A stretch of DNA of 64,000 nt from Aquimixticola soesokkakensis (GTDB lineage: Bacteria; Pseudomonadota; Alphaproteobacteria; Rhodobacterales; Rhodobacteraceae): assembly GCF_900172375.1 (NCBI RefSeq), contig NZ_FWFS01000010.1:62001-126000 (forward strand), given 5' to 3'. Under the pieces are notes generated by a model. It was not told where the DNA came from, did no database searches, and was given only the letters and a program-made list of their open reading frames with translations. Shown here piece by piece: positions 8,204 to 18,835 of this stretch. Position 1 is the first letter of the stretch. Each line of letters begins with the position of its first letter. Made by a program: the position numbers and the translations under genes.

Positions 8204-9174
8204 CGACCATCACCGCCATTCTGGCCGCCGCCGAGCGCGCCAAGGGCCATGTGCGCCGCACGCCTCTGCTGTCGTCGCCCTTTCTGGACGAGATCGCGGG
8301 GAAACGGGTGCTGATCAAGGCCGAATGCCTGCAACACACCGGATCGTTCAAGTTTCGCGGTGCTTGGGCCGCGCTCACGGCGCTGGACCCCGAAAGACGC
8401 GCAGGCGGTGTTCTGGCGTTTTCCTCGGGGAACCATGCCCAAGGGGTCGCTCTGGCCGCGCGGATGCACGGGGTGCCTGCGGTGATTGTCATGCCCGCCG
8501 ACGCCCCGCAGGTAAAGCTTGCCAACACCCGCGCCCTCGGGGCCGAAGTGGTCACCTATGATCGGGTCACGCAGGACCGCGAAGCGATCGGCCAAGCACT
8601 TGCGACGGCGCGCAACCTCACGCTGGTCAAACCCTATGACGCCGAAATGACCATCGCGGGGCAAGGGACCTGTGGCCTTGAAATCGCCCAGCAGGCTCAA
8701 GAGATCGGCGTCGATCGCGCCGCTGTTCTGGTGCCTTGCGGCGGTGGCGGGCTGACCAGCGGCATTGCCGTGGCCTTGGCCGCGCTTGCCCCCGACATGC
8801 AGGTGATGCCCGTCGAGCCGCAAGGCTTTGACGATGTCGCCCGCTCGCTTGCCACGGGCAGCCCCCAGCGCAATGCGAGCCTGTCAGGATCGATTTGCGA
8901 TGCCATCGTCACCCCGACACCGGGGGTACTGACATTCCCGCTGATGCAGCGGCACTGCGCGCGCGGGCTTGTGGTGAGCGATGCGCAGGCCTTGCAGGCC
9001 GTGGCGCGCGCCTTCGAGCGGTTGCGCATCGTGGTTGAGCCGGGAGGCGCGGTGGCGCTGGCAGCGGCCCTTACCCAGGCGCGCGACATCGCCGCCGATA
9101 CGGTGATCGCCGTGGCCTCGGGCGGCAATATTGACGCCGCCACCATGGCGCAGGCGCTTGCCATGCAAAACTAG
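8200..9174 (+). CDS. Threonine/serine dehydratase-family PLP enzyme
   Basis: 324 residues of fold-type II PLP enzymes. Lys51 in SFKFRG forms the Schiff base, SSGNHAQG (about 76-83) binds the substrate carboxylate and CGGGGLTSG holds the PLP phosphate. It lacks the C-terminal ACT regulatory domain of biosynthetic IlvA, so it matches catabolic threonine dehydratase/serine racemase-type proteins. Likely reaction: threonine or serine (or a hydroxy-amino acid) to 2-oxo acid plus ammonia. Start at ATG 8200, overlapping the hydrolase stop. Residues that would separate racemase from dehydratase were not resolved. Confidence 0.85.
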   Translation: MTTITAILAAAERAKGHVRRTPLLSSPFLDEIAGKRVLIKAECLQHTGSFKFRGAWAALTALDPERRAGGVLAFSSGNHAQGVALAARMHGVPAVIVMPADAPQVKLANTRALGAEVVTYDRVTQDREAIGQALATARNLTLVKPYDAEMTIAGQGTCGLEIAQQAQEIGVDRAAVLVPCGGGGLTSGIAVALAALAPDMQVMPVEPQGFDDVARSLATGSPQRNASLSGSICDAIVTPTPGVLTFPLMQRHCARGLVVSDAQALQAVARAFERLRIVVEPGGAVALAAALTQARDIAADTVIAVASGGNIDAATMAQALAMQN

Positions 9175-9180
9175 TTACCT

Positions 9181-10426
<1,246 letters not shown>

Positions 10427-10427
<1 letters not shown>

Positions 10428-11212
10428 TGAAACTGCCGATTGGCGATATCGAAATCAATGTTGTTGACTCGGGCGCACCGCAAGGCGCGCCCGTTGTCTT
10501 TGCCCATGCCCTGGGTCTGGATCTGAGCGTCTGGGACGCGGTGGTCGCCCTGATGCCCCCCCAATTGCGCCTGATCCGCTTTGATCTGCGCGGTCATGGC
10601 CAAAGCGAAGTCCCGCCCGCCCCCTACACGATGGGCGCGCTGGTGCGCGACGCAGAGGCCCTGCTGGATACGCTGGAAGTGCGCGATGCGGTGTTTGTCG
10701 GAAATTCCATTGGCGGGATGATCGCGCAGGGGCTGGCGGTCAAGCGGCTGGACCAGATCCGCGCTCTGGTGCTGTCCAACACCGCTGCCAAAATCGGCCA
10801 GCCCGCCCTCTGGGCCGAGCGCATCGCCCAGGTGCAGCGCTCAGGCACCGGCGCGATTGCTGCGGCGGCGTTGGACAAATGGTTCAGCCCCGCGGCACGC
10901 AAAACCGAGGCGGCGCAGGCCTGTGCGCGGCGCGTGGCCGAGACGGCGGCCGAGGGCTACACAGGCTGCTGCGCGGCGATCAGTGGAACGGATTTCTACA
11001 CGCCGACATCGGGCCTGCGCCTGCCTGTTCTGGCGATTGCAGGCGGGCACGACGGGTCAACCCCGCCCGATCTGGTGCGCGAAACGCAGCTTTTGGTGCC
11101 CGGATCACAGTTCGCTTTGATCCATCGCGCAGGCCATCTGCCCATGATCGACCAGCCCGAGGCCTTCGCCCAAAGACTGACGGATTTTTTGCACGACATC
11201 GGCCATCTCTAA
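10427..11212 (+). CDS. pcaD: 3-oxoadipate enol-lactonase
   Basis: PcaD hydrolyses 3-oxoadipate enol-lactone to 3-oxoadipate, the point where the protocatechuate and catechol ortho branches meet. The 261-residue alpha/beta hydrolase has the family start (MKLPIGDIEINVVDSG), HALGLDLSVWD oxyanion region, RFDLRGHGQS, nucleophile Ser94 in GNSIGG, an Asp near IAGGHDGSTPP and His in RAGHLPM. It begins inside the pobA stop (TGATG at 10425-10429). It would also serve catechol produced by the neighbouring iac genes if catABC exist elsewhere. Confidence 0.9.
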
Positions 11213-11278
11213 GCGTTGCCAAGCCCGCCGTCGCGGACATATCTTGCGCGCAGACTCTTTCGTGAAAGCCGGTGCCCC

Positions 11279-12529
11279 GTGTCGCAGACCATCCCCCCGA
11301 TCGCCCCCGCTCCCGCGCGCGCCCGCTTGCCGCTGGTCTTCATTCTGGCCACAGTGGCGATTGACAGCATCGGCATCGGGTTGATCTTTCCGGTGATGCC
11401 CGAGTTGATCCGCGACCTCACGGGGCGCTCCTTTTCGGACGCCGCGCTGTGGGGCGGGGTGCTGGCGACCTCCTTTGCCGTGATGCAGTTTCTGTTCGGC
11501 CCCGTTGTGGGCAACCTGTCGGACCGCTTCGGGCGCAAACCCGTGCTGCTGTCGGCCATGGCGATCATGGCCGTGGACTATCTGGCCATGGCGGTGGCCC
11601 ATACGATCTGGCTGTTGCTGCTCACCCGCACGCTGGCGGGGATCACGGCGGCGACCCATTCCACCGCGACTGCCTATATGGCCGATGTGTCCGCGCCCGA
11701 GGACCGCGAAACATCCTTTGGCTACATCGGCGCGGCCTTTGGCGCGGGCTTCGTCCTTGGTCCGTTGATCGGCGGGCTGTTGGCCACGGTGGATGTGCGC
11801 GTGCCCTTCTATGCCGCCGCCGTGCTGGCAGGGGTCAATTTCGTCTTCGGGGCGCTGGTCGTGCCCGAGTCCCTGCCCCGCGACAAACGCCGCGCCTTTT
11901 CATGGGGCCGCTCCAATCCGCTCGCCTCCTTTGCGGCCATCGGCAAGCTGCCGGGGCTTGCGCCGCTTTTGCTGCTGCTTGGCCTCTATCACTTTGCCTT
12001 TTTCGTCTATCCGGCGATCTGGGCCTTTTACGGGCAGGCCAATTTCGGCTGGGGGCCGGATAAGGTCGGCTATTCGCTGGCCACCTTCGGCATCTGCATG
12101 GCCATTGCCCAGGCCTTGCTGGTTGCCCCCGCGATCAAGCGCTTTGGCGCCTATCGCACCGCCCTTGGCGGGCTGGCGCTGGATGCCGTGGTGTTTGCCG
12201 CCTACGGGGTGATCACCGCGCCGCTGTGGATTTTCGTCTTTATCCCCATCTCGGCGCTCGGGTCGGTTGTCGGCCCCGCGATCCAGGGTATCATGTCGCG
12301 CGCTGCCCCCGACGACCAGCAGGGCGAATTGCAGGGGGTTGTCGCCTCCGTCATGGCGGTCGCCACGATCCTGTCGCCCTTGGTGATGACGTGGATTTTT
12401 GCCCGATTCACCCATGAAGGCGTGGCAATCCCGCGCCCCGGAGCGCCGTTTTTACTGTCCTCGCTCATGCTGATCTGCGCGATGGGATTGTTGGTCCTGT
12501 GGCAGCGAAAACAGCGCCCCGATGGCTGA
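11279..12529 (+). CDS. MFS transporter, TCR/Tet (TetA-like) family
   Basis: About 416 residues with 12 predicted membrane helices. The DHA1 motif A is GNLSDRFGRKPVLL in the loop between helices 2 and 3, and GYIGAAFGAGFVLGPLIGG corresponds to the antiporter motif C in helix 5. The start is taken as GTG 11279 because upstream codons in the same frame are unlike a membrane N-terminus. Such proteins are proton-driven exporters; TetA-like sequence does not prove tetracycline transport, and an exporter of aromatic acids or catabolic intermediates would suit the pobA-pcaD context. It follows pcaD after 66 bases. Confidence 0.8.
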   Translation: MSQTIPPIAPAPARARLPLVFILATVAIDSIGIGLIFPVMPELIRDLTGRSFSDAALWGGVLATSFAVMQFLFGPVVGNLSDRFGRKPVLLSAMAIMAVDYLAMAVAHTIWLLLLTRTLAGITAATHSTATAYMADVSAPEDRETSFGYIGAAFGAGFVLGPLIGGLLATVDVRVPFYAAAVLAGVNFVFGALVVPESLPRDKRRAFSWGRSNPLASFAAIGKLPGLAPLLLLLGLYHFAFFVYPAIWAFYGQANFGWGPDKVGYSLATFGICMAIAQALLVAPAIKRFGAYRTALGGLALDAVVFAAYGVITAPLWIFVFIPISALGSVVGPAIQGIMSRAAPDDQQGELQGVVASVMAVATILSPLVMTWIFARFTHEGVAIPRPGAPFLLSSLMLICAMGLLVLWQRKQRPDG

Positions 12530-12736
12530 GCGCGCAAGAACGGCGGGCGATTGGCCAAAGCCTGCCTAAAATGAATGCAGCGCTTACGGTATACAACGGC
12601 ACACATTGACTTGCCCGCCCCCGCGATTTAAGCGGGAAGCGAGCGAGCGGCACAGGGCCGGATTCTGACCTGCCGCCCCACATCTGGCGCAACCCCCGAG
12701 CCACGTGGCATCGGGGAAAGGACGGAGAGACGATCC

Positions 12737-14935
12737 ATGTCGACGAAAACCCCTGACATCATTTACACCATCGTAGACGAGGCCCCCGAACTGGCGCGCG
12801 GCTCCCTGCTGCCCATCGTGCGGTCCTTTGCCAAAGCGGCCGACATTACCATCGAGACCCGCGATATTTCCGTCGCAGGCCGCATCCTGGCTGTTTTCCC
12901 CGAGTATCTCACCGAAGATCAGCGCATTTCCGACGATCTGGCGGAACTGGGCGAGCTGGTGAAAACCCCCGAAGCCAACGTCATCAAACTGCCCAACATC
13001 TCGGCCTCCATGCCGCAGTTGAACGCCACGATCAAAGAACTGCGCGCCCAAGGCTACATGGTGCCCGAATACCCCGCGAACGCCGCCAGCGACGAAGAGA
13101 AATCGGTGCAAAAGCGCTATGATGCGATCAAGGGCTCGGCGGTGAACCCCGTGCTGCGCGAAGGCAATTCGGATCGCCGCTCGGCCAAAGCCGTCAAGGA
13201 ATACGCCAAAGCCAACCCGCACCGCATGGGCGAATGGGTCTCCGATAGCAAAACCCATGTGGCCTCCATGTCCGGCAATGATTTCTTTGCCAATGAGGTC
13301 TCCGCGACCATCACCGCCGCGCAAGCGGGCGGTGCCAAGATCACCTTTACCGATGCCACCGGCACCCAGAGCGTTCTCAAGGACGGTCTGTCCTACAAAG
13401 AAGGCACCGTGGTTGACGCGACCTTCATGTCCGCCAAAGCCCTGCGGGCCTACATCAAGGATCAAATCGCCTCCGTCGAGCCGGGTGTTCTGTTCTCCGC
13501 CCACCTCAAGGCGACGATGATGAAGGTCTCCGACCCGATCCTCTTTGGCCATTTCGTGTCGGTCTACCTTGAGGATTTCCTTGCCAAACACGGCGAGACG
13601 GTCAAGGCGCTGGGGTTCAATCCCAATGGGGGCCTTGGCGGTCTGGAAGACAAGATCAAGGGCAACGCCGACCTCGAAGCCGACTACAAGGCGGCCATGG
13701 CTGCCAAGCCGCCGCTCTATATGGTCAACTCCGACAAGGGCATCACCAACCTGCACGTGCCCTCGGATGTGATCATCGACGCCTCCATGCCCGCCGTGAT
13801 CCGCGCAGGCGGCAAAGGCTGGGGCCCGGACGGCAAGGAAGCCGACACCAAGTGCTGCATCCCCGACAATTGCTATGCTGGCATCTATGATGAAACCATC
13901 GAATACTTCAAAGAAACCGGCAAGCTGGACGTGACCACCTGTGGCGCGGTGTCCAACGTCGGTCTGATGGCGCAAAAGGCCGAAGAATACGGCTCCCACC
14001 CCACCACCTTCGAAATCCCCGCCAACGGCACGATCCGCATCGTGCTCGACAATGGCGATGTGCTGCACGAACAAACGGTGGAAGCGGGCGACATCTGGCG
14101 CTCGTCGTCGGCCAACAAGGCCCCGATCGAGGATTGGGTGAAACTGGGCATCGCGCGCACCAAGGTCACCGGCAAAGCCGCCTTCTGGCTGGATGCGACC
14201 CGTGCCCATGACGCGCAAATCATCAAAGCGGTAAAGCCGATTCTGGCCGCTGAAGGCATCGACATCCCGATCATGGCGCCGCGCGAGGCCACGCGCTTCA
14301 CCCTTGAAGAGATGCGCAAGGGCAACGACGTTGTGACCATTTCGGGCAACGTGCTGCGCGACTACCTGACCGATCTGTTCCCGATCCTCGAACTGGGCAC
14401 CTCGGCCAAAATGCTGTCGGTTGTGAAACTGATGCAGGGCGGTGGCATGTTTGAAACCGGCGCGGGCGGCACCGCGCCCAAGCACATGGATCAGGTGTTC
14501 GAGGAAAACCACCTGCGTTGGGACAGCCTTGGCGAATTCTGCGCCTTGGGCGAAAGCTTCAACTTCTTTGCCGAAGCCCGTGACAAACCCGCCGCTGCCG
14601 TGCTGGGCGCCGCTGTCGATATCGCCACGCAGAAACTGCTCGAAAACGGCAAGTCGCCGCAGGGCCGTGCGGGCAAAGACGACAACCGCACCTCGCACTA
14701 CTGGTTCGCGCGCTACTGGGCCGAAGCCCTCGCCGTGCAGACCGAGGACGCTGCCTTGGCCGAACATTTTGGCAAGGTCGCCAAAGCCTTGGCCGATGGC
14801 GAAGAGGCGATCCTGTCGGAAATGCTGGGCGCCGAAGGCAAGCCCGTTGATCTGGGCGGCTACTACCACGCCGATCCGGCCAAGGTCGAAGCGGTCATGC
14901 GCCCCTCGGCCACGCTGAACGCCATCATCGGCTAA
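12737..14935 (+). CDS. icd: NADP-dependent isocitrate dehydrogenase, monomeric type
   Basis: Converts isocitrate to 2-oxoglutarate, CO2 and NADPH in the TCA cycle. At 732 residues it is the large monomeric IDH class (about 740), not the 400-residue dimeric type. The N-terminus MSTKTPDIIYTIVDEAPELA and the blocks SDRRSAKAVKEYAKANPH, SAHLKATMMKVSDPILFG, CCIPDNCYAG and DNRTSHYWFARYWAEALA are class signatures carrying substrate and metal contacts. A GGAGAGAC ribosome site precedes ATG 12737. The 207-base gap upstream has a TTGACT element (12606-12611) and a CCCGC/GCGGG hairpin. A strong terminator follows. Confidence 0.97.
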   Translation: MSTKTPDIIYTIVDEAPELARGSLLPIVRSFAKAADITIETRDISVAGRILAVFPEYLTEDQRISDDLAELGELVKTPEANVIKLPNISASMPQLNATIKELRAQGYMVPEYPANAASDEEKSVQKRYDAIKGSAVNPVLREGNSDRRSAKAVKEYAKANPHRMGEWVSDSKTHVASMSGNDFFANEVSATITAAQAGGAKITFTDATGTQSVLKDGLSYKEGTVVDATFMSAKALRAYIKDQIASVEPGVLFSAHLKATMMKVSDPILFGHFVSVYLEDFLAKHGETVKALGFNPNGGLGGLEDKIKGNADLEADYKAAMAAKPPLYMVNSDKGITNLHVPSDVIIDASMPAVIRAGGKGWGPDGKEADTKCCIPDNCYAGIYDETIEYFKETGKLDVTTCGAVSNVGLMAQKAEEYGSHPTTFEIPANGTIRIVLDNGDVLHEQTVEAGDIWRSSSANKAPIEDWVKLGIARTKVTGKAAFWLDATRAHDAQIIKAVKPILAAEGIDIPIMAPREATRFTLEEMRKGNDVVTISGNVLRDYLTDLFPILELGTSAKMLSVVKLMQGGGMFETGAGGTAPKHMDQVFEENHLRWDSLGEFCALGESFNFFAEARDKPAAAVLGAAVDIATQKLLENGKSPQGRAGKDDNRTSHYWFARYWAEALAVQTEDAALAEHFGKVAKALADGEEAILSEMLGAEGKPVDLGGYYHADPAKVEAVMRPSATLNAIIG

Positions 14936-14958
14936 ACCGTCCCATCCTCGCAAATTGG

Positions 14959-14987
14959 AAAAGCGCCGGAGCAATCCGGCGCTTTTT
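14959..14987 (+). terminator. icd terminator
   Basis: AAAAGCGCCGGA (14959-14970), 4-base loop, TCCGGCGCTTTTT (14975-14987): a 12-bp stem ending in a T-run, a textbook intrinsic terminator. Confidence 0.9.
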
Positions 14988-15039
14988 CTTTGGGCACATC
15001 GGGTCTGGGCCGCCGGACTGCACAGATGAAACGCCGCAA

Positions 15040-15075
15040 TCACACTTGTGAAAGCGCGAAATGTGATACTTCATC
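15040..15075 (+). promoter_or_regulatory. Candidate operator region of iacR
   Basis: Holds the inverted repeat TCACA-CT-TGTGA (15040-15051), then GCGCGAAATGTGA (15053-15065) and TGATACTTCATCT (15064-15076). The last resembles the ATGAAATTTCATCT site in front of iacH (11 of 14 bases) and the middle one resembles GTGCGATTTGTGA there (10 of 13). The block lies about 90-125 bases before iacR, suitable for autoregulation by the MarR protein. Confidence 0.4.
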
Positions 15076-15163
15076 TTTTTTACGCAAAAGCGCTACGCTA
15101 GGCTTTTTTCCGACGGCGCGCACCCCGTGCGTCCAACCCGCGCCTCCGTGCGACAGGACATCT

Positions 15164-15670
15164 ATGACCGAACCTGCTTCCCATTCCGTGCTTCCCTTTG
15201 CGCCCCGCTCCTCGGGCGAAACCGCGCAAGACCAGCCCCCCCATGAGGCCAGTTTTCACAAAGCCGACTGGCCGTTTTACTGGATCACCCAGACCTCGGC
15301 GCGTTACATGCAGGTGATGGAAGCGCGTCTCAAAGACATTGGCATGGATATCGCCTACTGGCGCGTCCTCATGTCGCTCTATGAGGACCAAAGCCTGTCG
15401 ATTTCGGAAATTTCCGCCTTTTGCATCATCAAACCCAACACGGCGACGAAAATCATCCAGCGCATGACCGCTCAGGAATTGGTCGTCACCGGCGCGCGCG
15501 CCAGCGACGGGCGCGTGACCGAAGTCACCCTGACCCAAGCGGGTCACGACATGCGCAAGAAAGCCCGCGCCATTGCCGACGAGGTGTTCAAGCGCGCCTT
15601 TGAGGACCTGTCACGCGAGGAGCAGATGGTGATGAACCTGCTGCTGGAACGGGTTTTCAAGAAACTTTGA
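15164..15670 (+). CDS. iacR: MarR-family regulator of the iac locus
   Basis: 168 residues with a winged-helix MarR domain: SLSISEISAFCIIKPNTATKIIQRM is the helix-turn-helix (about residues 85-108) and RASDGRVTEVTLTQAG the wing. The N-terminal 35 residues are Pro/Ser-rich and disordered. MarR proteins usually repress catabolic genes until a small aromatic ligand binds; IacR in characterised iac clusters is of this family. It is convergent with the last gene of the iac strand, and its upstream region shares motifs with the iacH promoter region. ATG 15164 chosen for fit to the family; no strong ribosome site is visible. Confidence 0.75.
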   Translation: MTEPASHSVLPFAPRSSGETAQDQPPHEASFHKADWPFYWITQTSARYMQVMEARLKDIGMDIAYWRVLMSLYEDQSLSISEISAFCIIKPNTATKIIQRMTAQELVVTGARASDGRVTEVTLTQAGHDMRKKARAIADEVFKRAFEDLSREEQMVMNLLLERVFKKL

Positions 15671-15688
15671 CCCGCCATCGGTGCACGC

Positions 15689-15725
15689 AAAAGCCCGCCC
15701 ACAGTTCCCTGTGCGCGGGCTTTTT
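15689..15725. terminator. Bidirectional terminator between iacR and the aldolase gene
   Basis: AAAAGCCCGC (15689-15698) pairs with GCGGGCTTTTT (15715-15725), with inner ACAG/CTGT pairing. T-runs on both strands serve both convergent genes. Confidence 0.8.
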
Positions 15726-15741
15726 CAGCTAAGATCGACCT

Positions 15742-16518
15742 TTAGGCGAATTCGGGGCGCTCGCGCTTCATCTTGCGCACCATCGCGTCAAACAGCAATT
15801 CGGCAAAAGAGGAATTGTCTTTCAACCGCTGTGCATCCGCCGCGCAGCGCAGTTTGGTTTCTTCGGGCAGCACCGAATTGGGCCCCGGAATTCCCGCGGC
15901 AGCGCATTGTATTTCCGCCGCGCGCTGCACGGTCCACAGCAACATGAAGGTCAGCGGAATATCCGCCTCGCACACCGCGATGCCGTGGTTCTTCAACACC
16001 AGAACATGTTTGTCGCCCAGGCTTTCGAGCATCCGCGCGCGTTCGGTATCGTAAAGCGTGATGCCTTCGAACGTGTGATAGCCCACCCGCCCGTAAAGCT
16101 GCGCGCCATAAAAACTGTTATGGTCGATGGGAAAGCCTTTCATCGTGATCGCAGACAGCGGCGTGGTGTGGGTATGCACGATGCAGCCCACATCGGCGCG
16201 GTGTTCGTGGATCACACCATGAAGGGCAAAGCCCGCGGGATTGGCCTTGTAGCCCGTGTCTTCGATCAGCTTGCCATCGACCCCGACCTTGATCAGGTTC
16301 TGCGCCGTCACCTCGTCGTAGTGCAGGCCAAAGGGATTGACGAGATAGCTATGACCACCACCGGCGCTGTCGGGCAGGCGCACGGAAATATGGTTGAAAA
16401 TCAGCTCGGTCCAGCCAAGATAGCTCACGAGGTGATAAAAATCGGCCAGCTGGACGCGCAACTCGGCTTCGGTTTTGCCCGCAAGCGGGTCGGCACAAAC
16501 GGGCGCAGGTTTGTTCAT
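15742..16518 (-). CDS. Class II aldolase/adducin-family protein
   Basis: 258 residues of the zinc aldolase/epimerase family (fuculose-phosphate aldolase fold). Metal ligands appear as His115 and His117 (VHTHTTPLS) and His178 (LKNHGI); an acidic residue corresponding to the catalytic Glu is replaced in this branch, as in many adducin-type decarboxylases. It is the last gene of the long minus-strand run and begins inside the stop of the reductase gene (TGATG). Start ATG 16518 preferred over GTG 16521 because of the AAGGAC ribosome site. Possible job: cleaving or decarboxylating the side-chain remnant released in indoleacetate breakdown; this is inference from position. Confidence 0.75.
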   Translation of the reverse strand: MNKPAPVCADPLAGKTEAELRVQLADFYHLVSYLGWTELIFNHISVRLPDSAGGGHSYLVNPFGLHYDEVTAQNLIKVGVDGKLIEDTGYKANPAGFALHGVIHEHRADVGCIVHTHTTPLSAITMKGFPIDHNSFYGAQLYGRVGYHTFEGITLYDTERARMLESLGDKHVLVLKNHGIAVCEADIPLTFMLLWTVQRAAEIQCAAAGIPGPNSVLPEETKLRCAADAQRLKDNSSFAELLFDAMVRKMKRERPEFA

Positions 16519-17540
16519 CACAAAGTCCTTTCGAAAGAGGCAATTGAAGAAAGAGAGCGCAGCAGCGCGCCGGGATCGCCAAGTGGCAGGGCGCGCGCTG
16601 TCGACAGAGGGTCAAGCACCGCATCCACCAGCGGCATCGTCAGGCCACGCGCCTGCGCCATGTCGCGCGGCGCATGCACGATAGCATCCAGTTCCAGACG
16701 CCGCCCCGCGCGCGCGTCCTGCAGCATCGAGGTCGCAAAGTCACCGGCATCGAGCAACAGATCGCCCAGCCACGCGTTGTCGGGCAAGGCATAGCCAAGC
16801 GGCCTCGCCAGCGCGCGAAATTCATCCGCAAGGCCAAAGACAATGGCGCGCTGTACCGGATCGCTGCCCATCGCGCGCAGCGTTGCCCCCGTCAGCGCCG
16901 ACAGCGGGTTGGTGGCAAAATTGGCCAGCAGTTTGACCATGACCTTTTGGCGGATCGCTTCGGGAACATCGACAGCCACACCACCGGCACGCAGTGTCCG
17001 CGCCAGTCGCCCAAGCGCCGCCGCATCCGCCCCCTCTGCGACAGGCGCAAGACTTAGCGTGGGCGTATTGTTGGAAATCGCGCGCCCCTGCGCGTCCAAC
17101 TCGACGGTCATCAACAGCACCGCCCCCAAAACCTGCGCGGGGCGCAACAGCCGCGCCAGCGTGCCCTCGGGGTCGACGCAGGGCACCGCACCGGCGTCAG
17201 GATCATCCGCGAAGAACCAGAACGGCATGCCGTTGACCATCGGCACCACCTGCGTTTGCGCGCCGATTCCGCCTGCGTGCTGTGCAAGGGCTGCGGGCAG
17301 ATCATGGGCTTTGACGCAGGCAAAGATCGCGTCCTGCGGCCGTTCCAGCCGCTCGGTCACCGCGACCTGCGCGCAATGCGGCGTGCCTTTGGCGATTAGG
17401 GTCAACCCGGTGTCGCGCACCGTCTGCGCCCGCGCGCCGCGCGCCACCAAGGTGACCTTTGCGCCGCCTTTGGCCAGCAGGACTGCCATGGCCGAACCGA
17501 TATTGCCCGCGCCGATCACGGCGATTTCAAGAGGTGTCAT
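16518..17540 (-). CDS. Ketopantoate reductase (PanE/ApbA)-family oxidoreductase
   Basis: 340 residues. N-terminal NAD(P) fold with IGAGNIGSAMAVLLA (9-23); the central NGMPFW corresponds to the family NGxxN-type segment, and KVMVKLLANFATNPLSALTG contains the catalytic Lys and Asn of the family. It is therefore probably an NADPH-dependent 2-oxo acid or 3-oxo acid reductase. Its place between a TRAP transporter and an aldolase in the iac run argues against pantothenate synthesis and for a catabolic or detoxifying step. Stop overlaps the aldolase start. Confidence 0.75.
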   Translation of the reverse strand: MTPLEIAVIGAGNIGSAMAVLLAKGGAKVTLVARGARAQTVRDTGLTLIAKGTPHCAQVAVTERLERPQDAIFACVKAHDLPAALAQHAGGIGAQTQVVPMVNGMPFWFFADDPDAGAVPCVDPEGTLARLLRPAQVLGAVLLMTVELDAQGRAISNNTPTLSLAPVAEGADAAALGRLARTLRAGGVAVDVPEAIRQKVMVKLLANFATNPLSALTGATLRAMGSDPVQRAIVFGLADEFRALARPLGYALPDNAWLGDLLLDAGDFATSMLQDARAGRRLELDAIVHAPRDMAQARGLTMPLVDAVLDPLSTARALPLGDPGALLRSLSSIASFERTL

Positions 17541-17550
17541 AGGTCTGTCC

Positions 17551-18831
17551 TCAGGTCAAAAACAGGACGAGCGACGGCACAAGCGTCAACAGGGCCACGC
17601 GCACCACATCCATCATCACAAAGGGGGTCAGCCCTTTGAAGATCGTGCCAAGGCGCACATCGGGCACCACCGAGCGCAGCACGAAAGCGTTCATCCCCAC
17701 GGGCGGCGTGATGTAGCTGATTTCGGTAACCATCACGACAAAGATGCCAAACCAGATCAGGTCGATGCCATGGGCCGCGACGATCGGGTAGAACACCGGC
17801 ACCGTCAGCATGATCATCGACAGGCTTTCCAGCACACATCCCAAGAGCAGATAGATGCACAGGATCACGAGGATCAGCAGCAAACGGCTGTCGCCAAACC
17901 CGCCCAGAAAACTCTGGATGTCGCCCGTCATGCCCGACATGTTCACGTAGTTGGTAAAGGTCAGCGCGCCAAAGAGGATGAAAAACATCATCGCGGTGGT
18001 CTTGATCGTATCAAACAGGACCGACTGCAGCCCCGCCCAGCTGAACTTGCCGTGCAGAATGGTCAGCAACAGCGCCCCCGCTGCGCCCATGCCGGCACTT
18101 TCCGTGGGCGTGAACACCCCCAGATAAATGCCGCCCATCACGAAGACAAAGAGGATAAGCGCGCCCATTGTCCCCTTGAGCGCGCGCAGCCGTGCGCGCA
18201 GCGGCAGTTTGGATTCCACCGGCAGGTCGAGCTTGCCAAAGTGGATCGACAGGCGCACCGCGATGGCATAGCCGATGACACCGATCACGCCCGGAATGAG
18301 GCCCGCAAGGAACAGCTTGCCGATGTCCTGCTGGGTCAGAATGCCGTAAAACACAAGGATGACCGAGGGCGGGATGAGGATGCCCAGCGTGCCACCCGCC
18401 GCAATCGAGGCCGTCGAGAGCTGGTCGGGATAGCCGAACTTGCGCATCGACGGCAGCGAGATCCGCGTCATCGTCGCCGCCGTCGCCATGGACGAGCCGC
18501 AGACCGAGGAAAACGCCCCGCAGGCAATCACAGTGGCCGTTGCGAGCCCGCCCTTGCGGTGCCGCATCCACGCATAGGCAGAGGCGTAAAGTTCATCCGC
18601 GATACCCGATTGCACGACGAAATTGCCCATCATCAAAAACAGCGGCAACACCGACAGGGAATAGTCGCGACCATTGTCGAAAAACGCCGAGCCAAGCAGG
18701 GAAAGCGCGGGCAGCGGGCCAATGATGGCGATCAGGCCGACAAGCCCGATGCCTGCCAGTGCAAAGGCGATCGGCACCCCCGCAAAGAGCAGCGCCATGA
18801 GGATCGCCATGCCGATGGGCCAATGTTCCAT
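17551..18831 (-). CDS. TRAP transporter large membrane subunit (DctM type)
   Basis: 426 residues, about 12 membrane helices, the ion-coupled permease of a TRAP importer. Family blocks seen include GVPIAFALAG near the N-terminus, GSSMATAATMTRISLPSM, GTLGILIPPSVILVFYG and PPVGMNAFV near the C-terminus. It sits four bases downstream of the DctQ gene and works with DctQ and DctP to import organic anions using a sodium gradient. Start at ATG 18831. Confidence 0.92.
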   Translation of the reverse strand: MEHWPIGMAILMALLFAGVPIAFALAGIGLVGLIAIIGPLPALSLLGSAFFDNGRDYSLSVLPLFLMMGNFVVQSGIADELYASAYAWMRHRKGGLATATVIACGAFSSVCGSSMATAATMTRISLPSMRKFGYPDQLSTASIAAGGTLGILIPPSVILVFYGILTQQDIGKLFLAGLIPGVIGVIGYAIAVRLSIHFGKLDLPVESKLPLRARLRALKGTMGALILFVFVMGGIYLGVFTPTESAGMGAAGALLLTILHGKFSWAGLQSVLFDTIKTTAMMFFILFGALTFTNYVNMSGMTGDIQSFLGGFGDSRLLLILVILCIYLLLGCVLESLSMIMLTVPVFYPIVAAHGIDLIWFGIFVVMVTEISYITPPVGMNAFVLRSVVPDVRLGTIFKGLTPFVMMDVVRVALLTLVPSLVLFLT

Positions 18832-18835
18832 GGAA

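Noticed and set aside
11279-12529. MFS gene as a tetracycline-resistance determinant
   Set aside because: Family similarity to TetA is general; position after pobA-pcaD and lack of mobile elements or a tetR give no support for that substrate.
12584-15043. Very long open frame on the minus strand (about 819 codons) opposite icd
   Set aside because: Antisense shadow of a GC-rich gene; the product is rich in Gly, His, Arg and Phe with no family features, while the plus strand is clearly icd.
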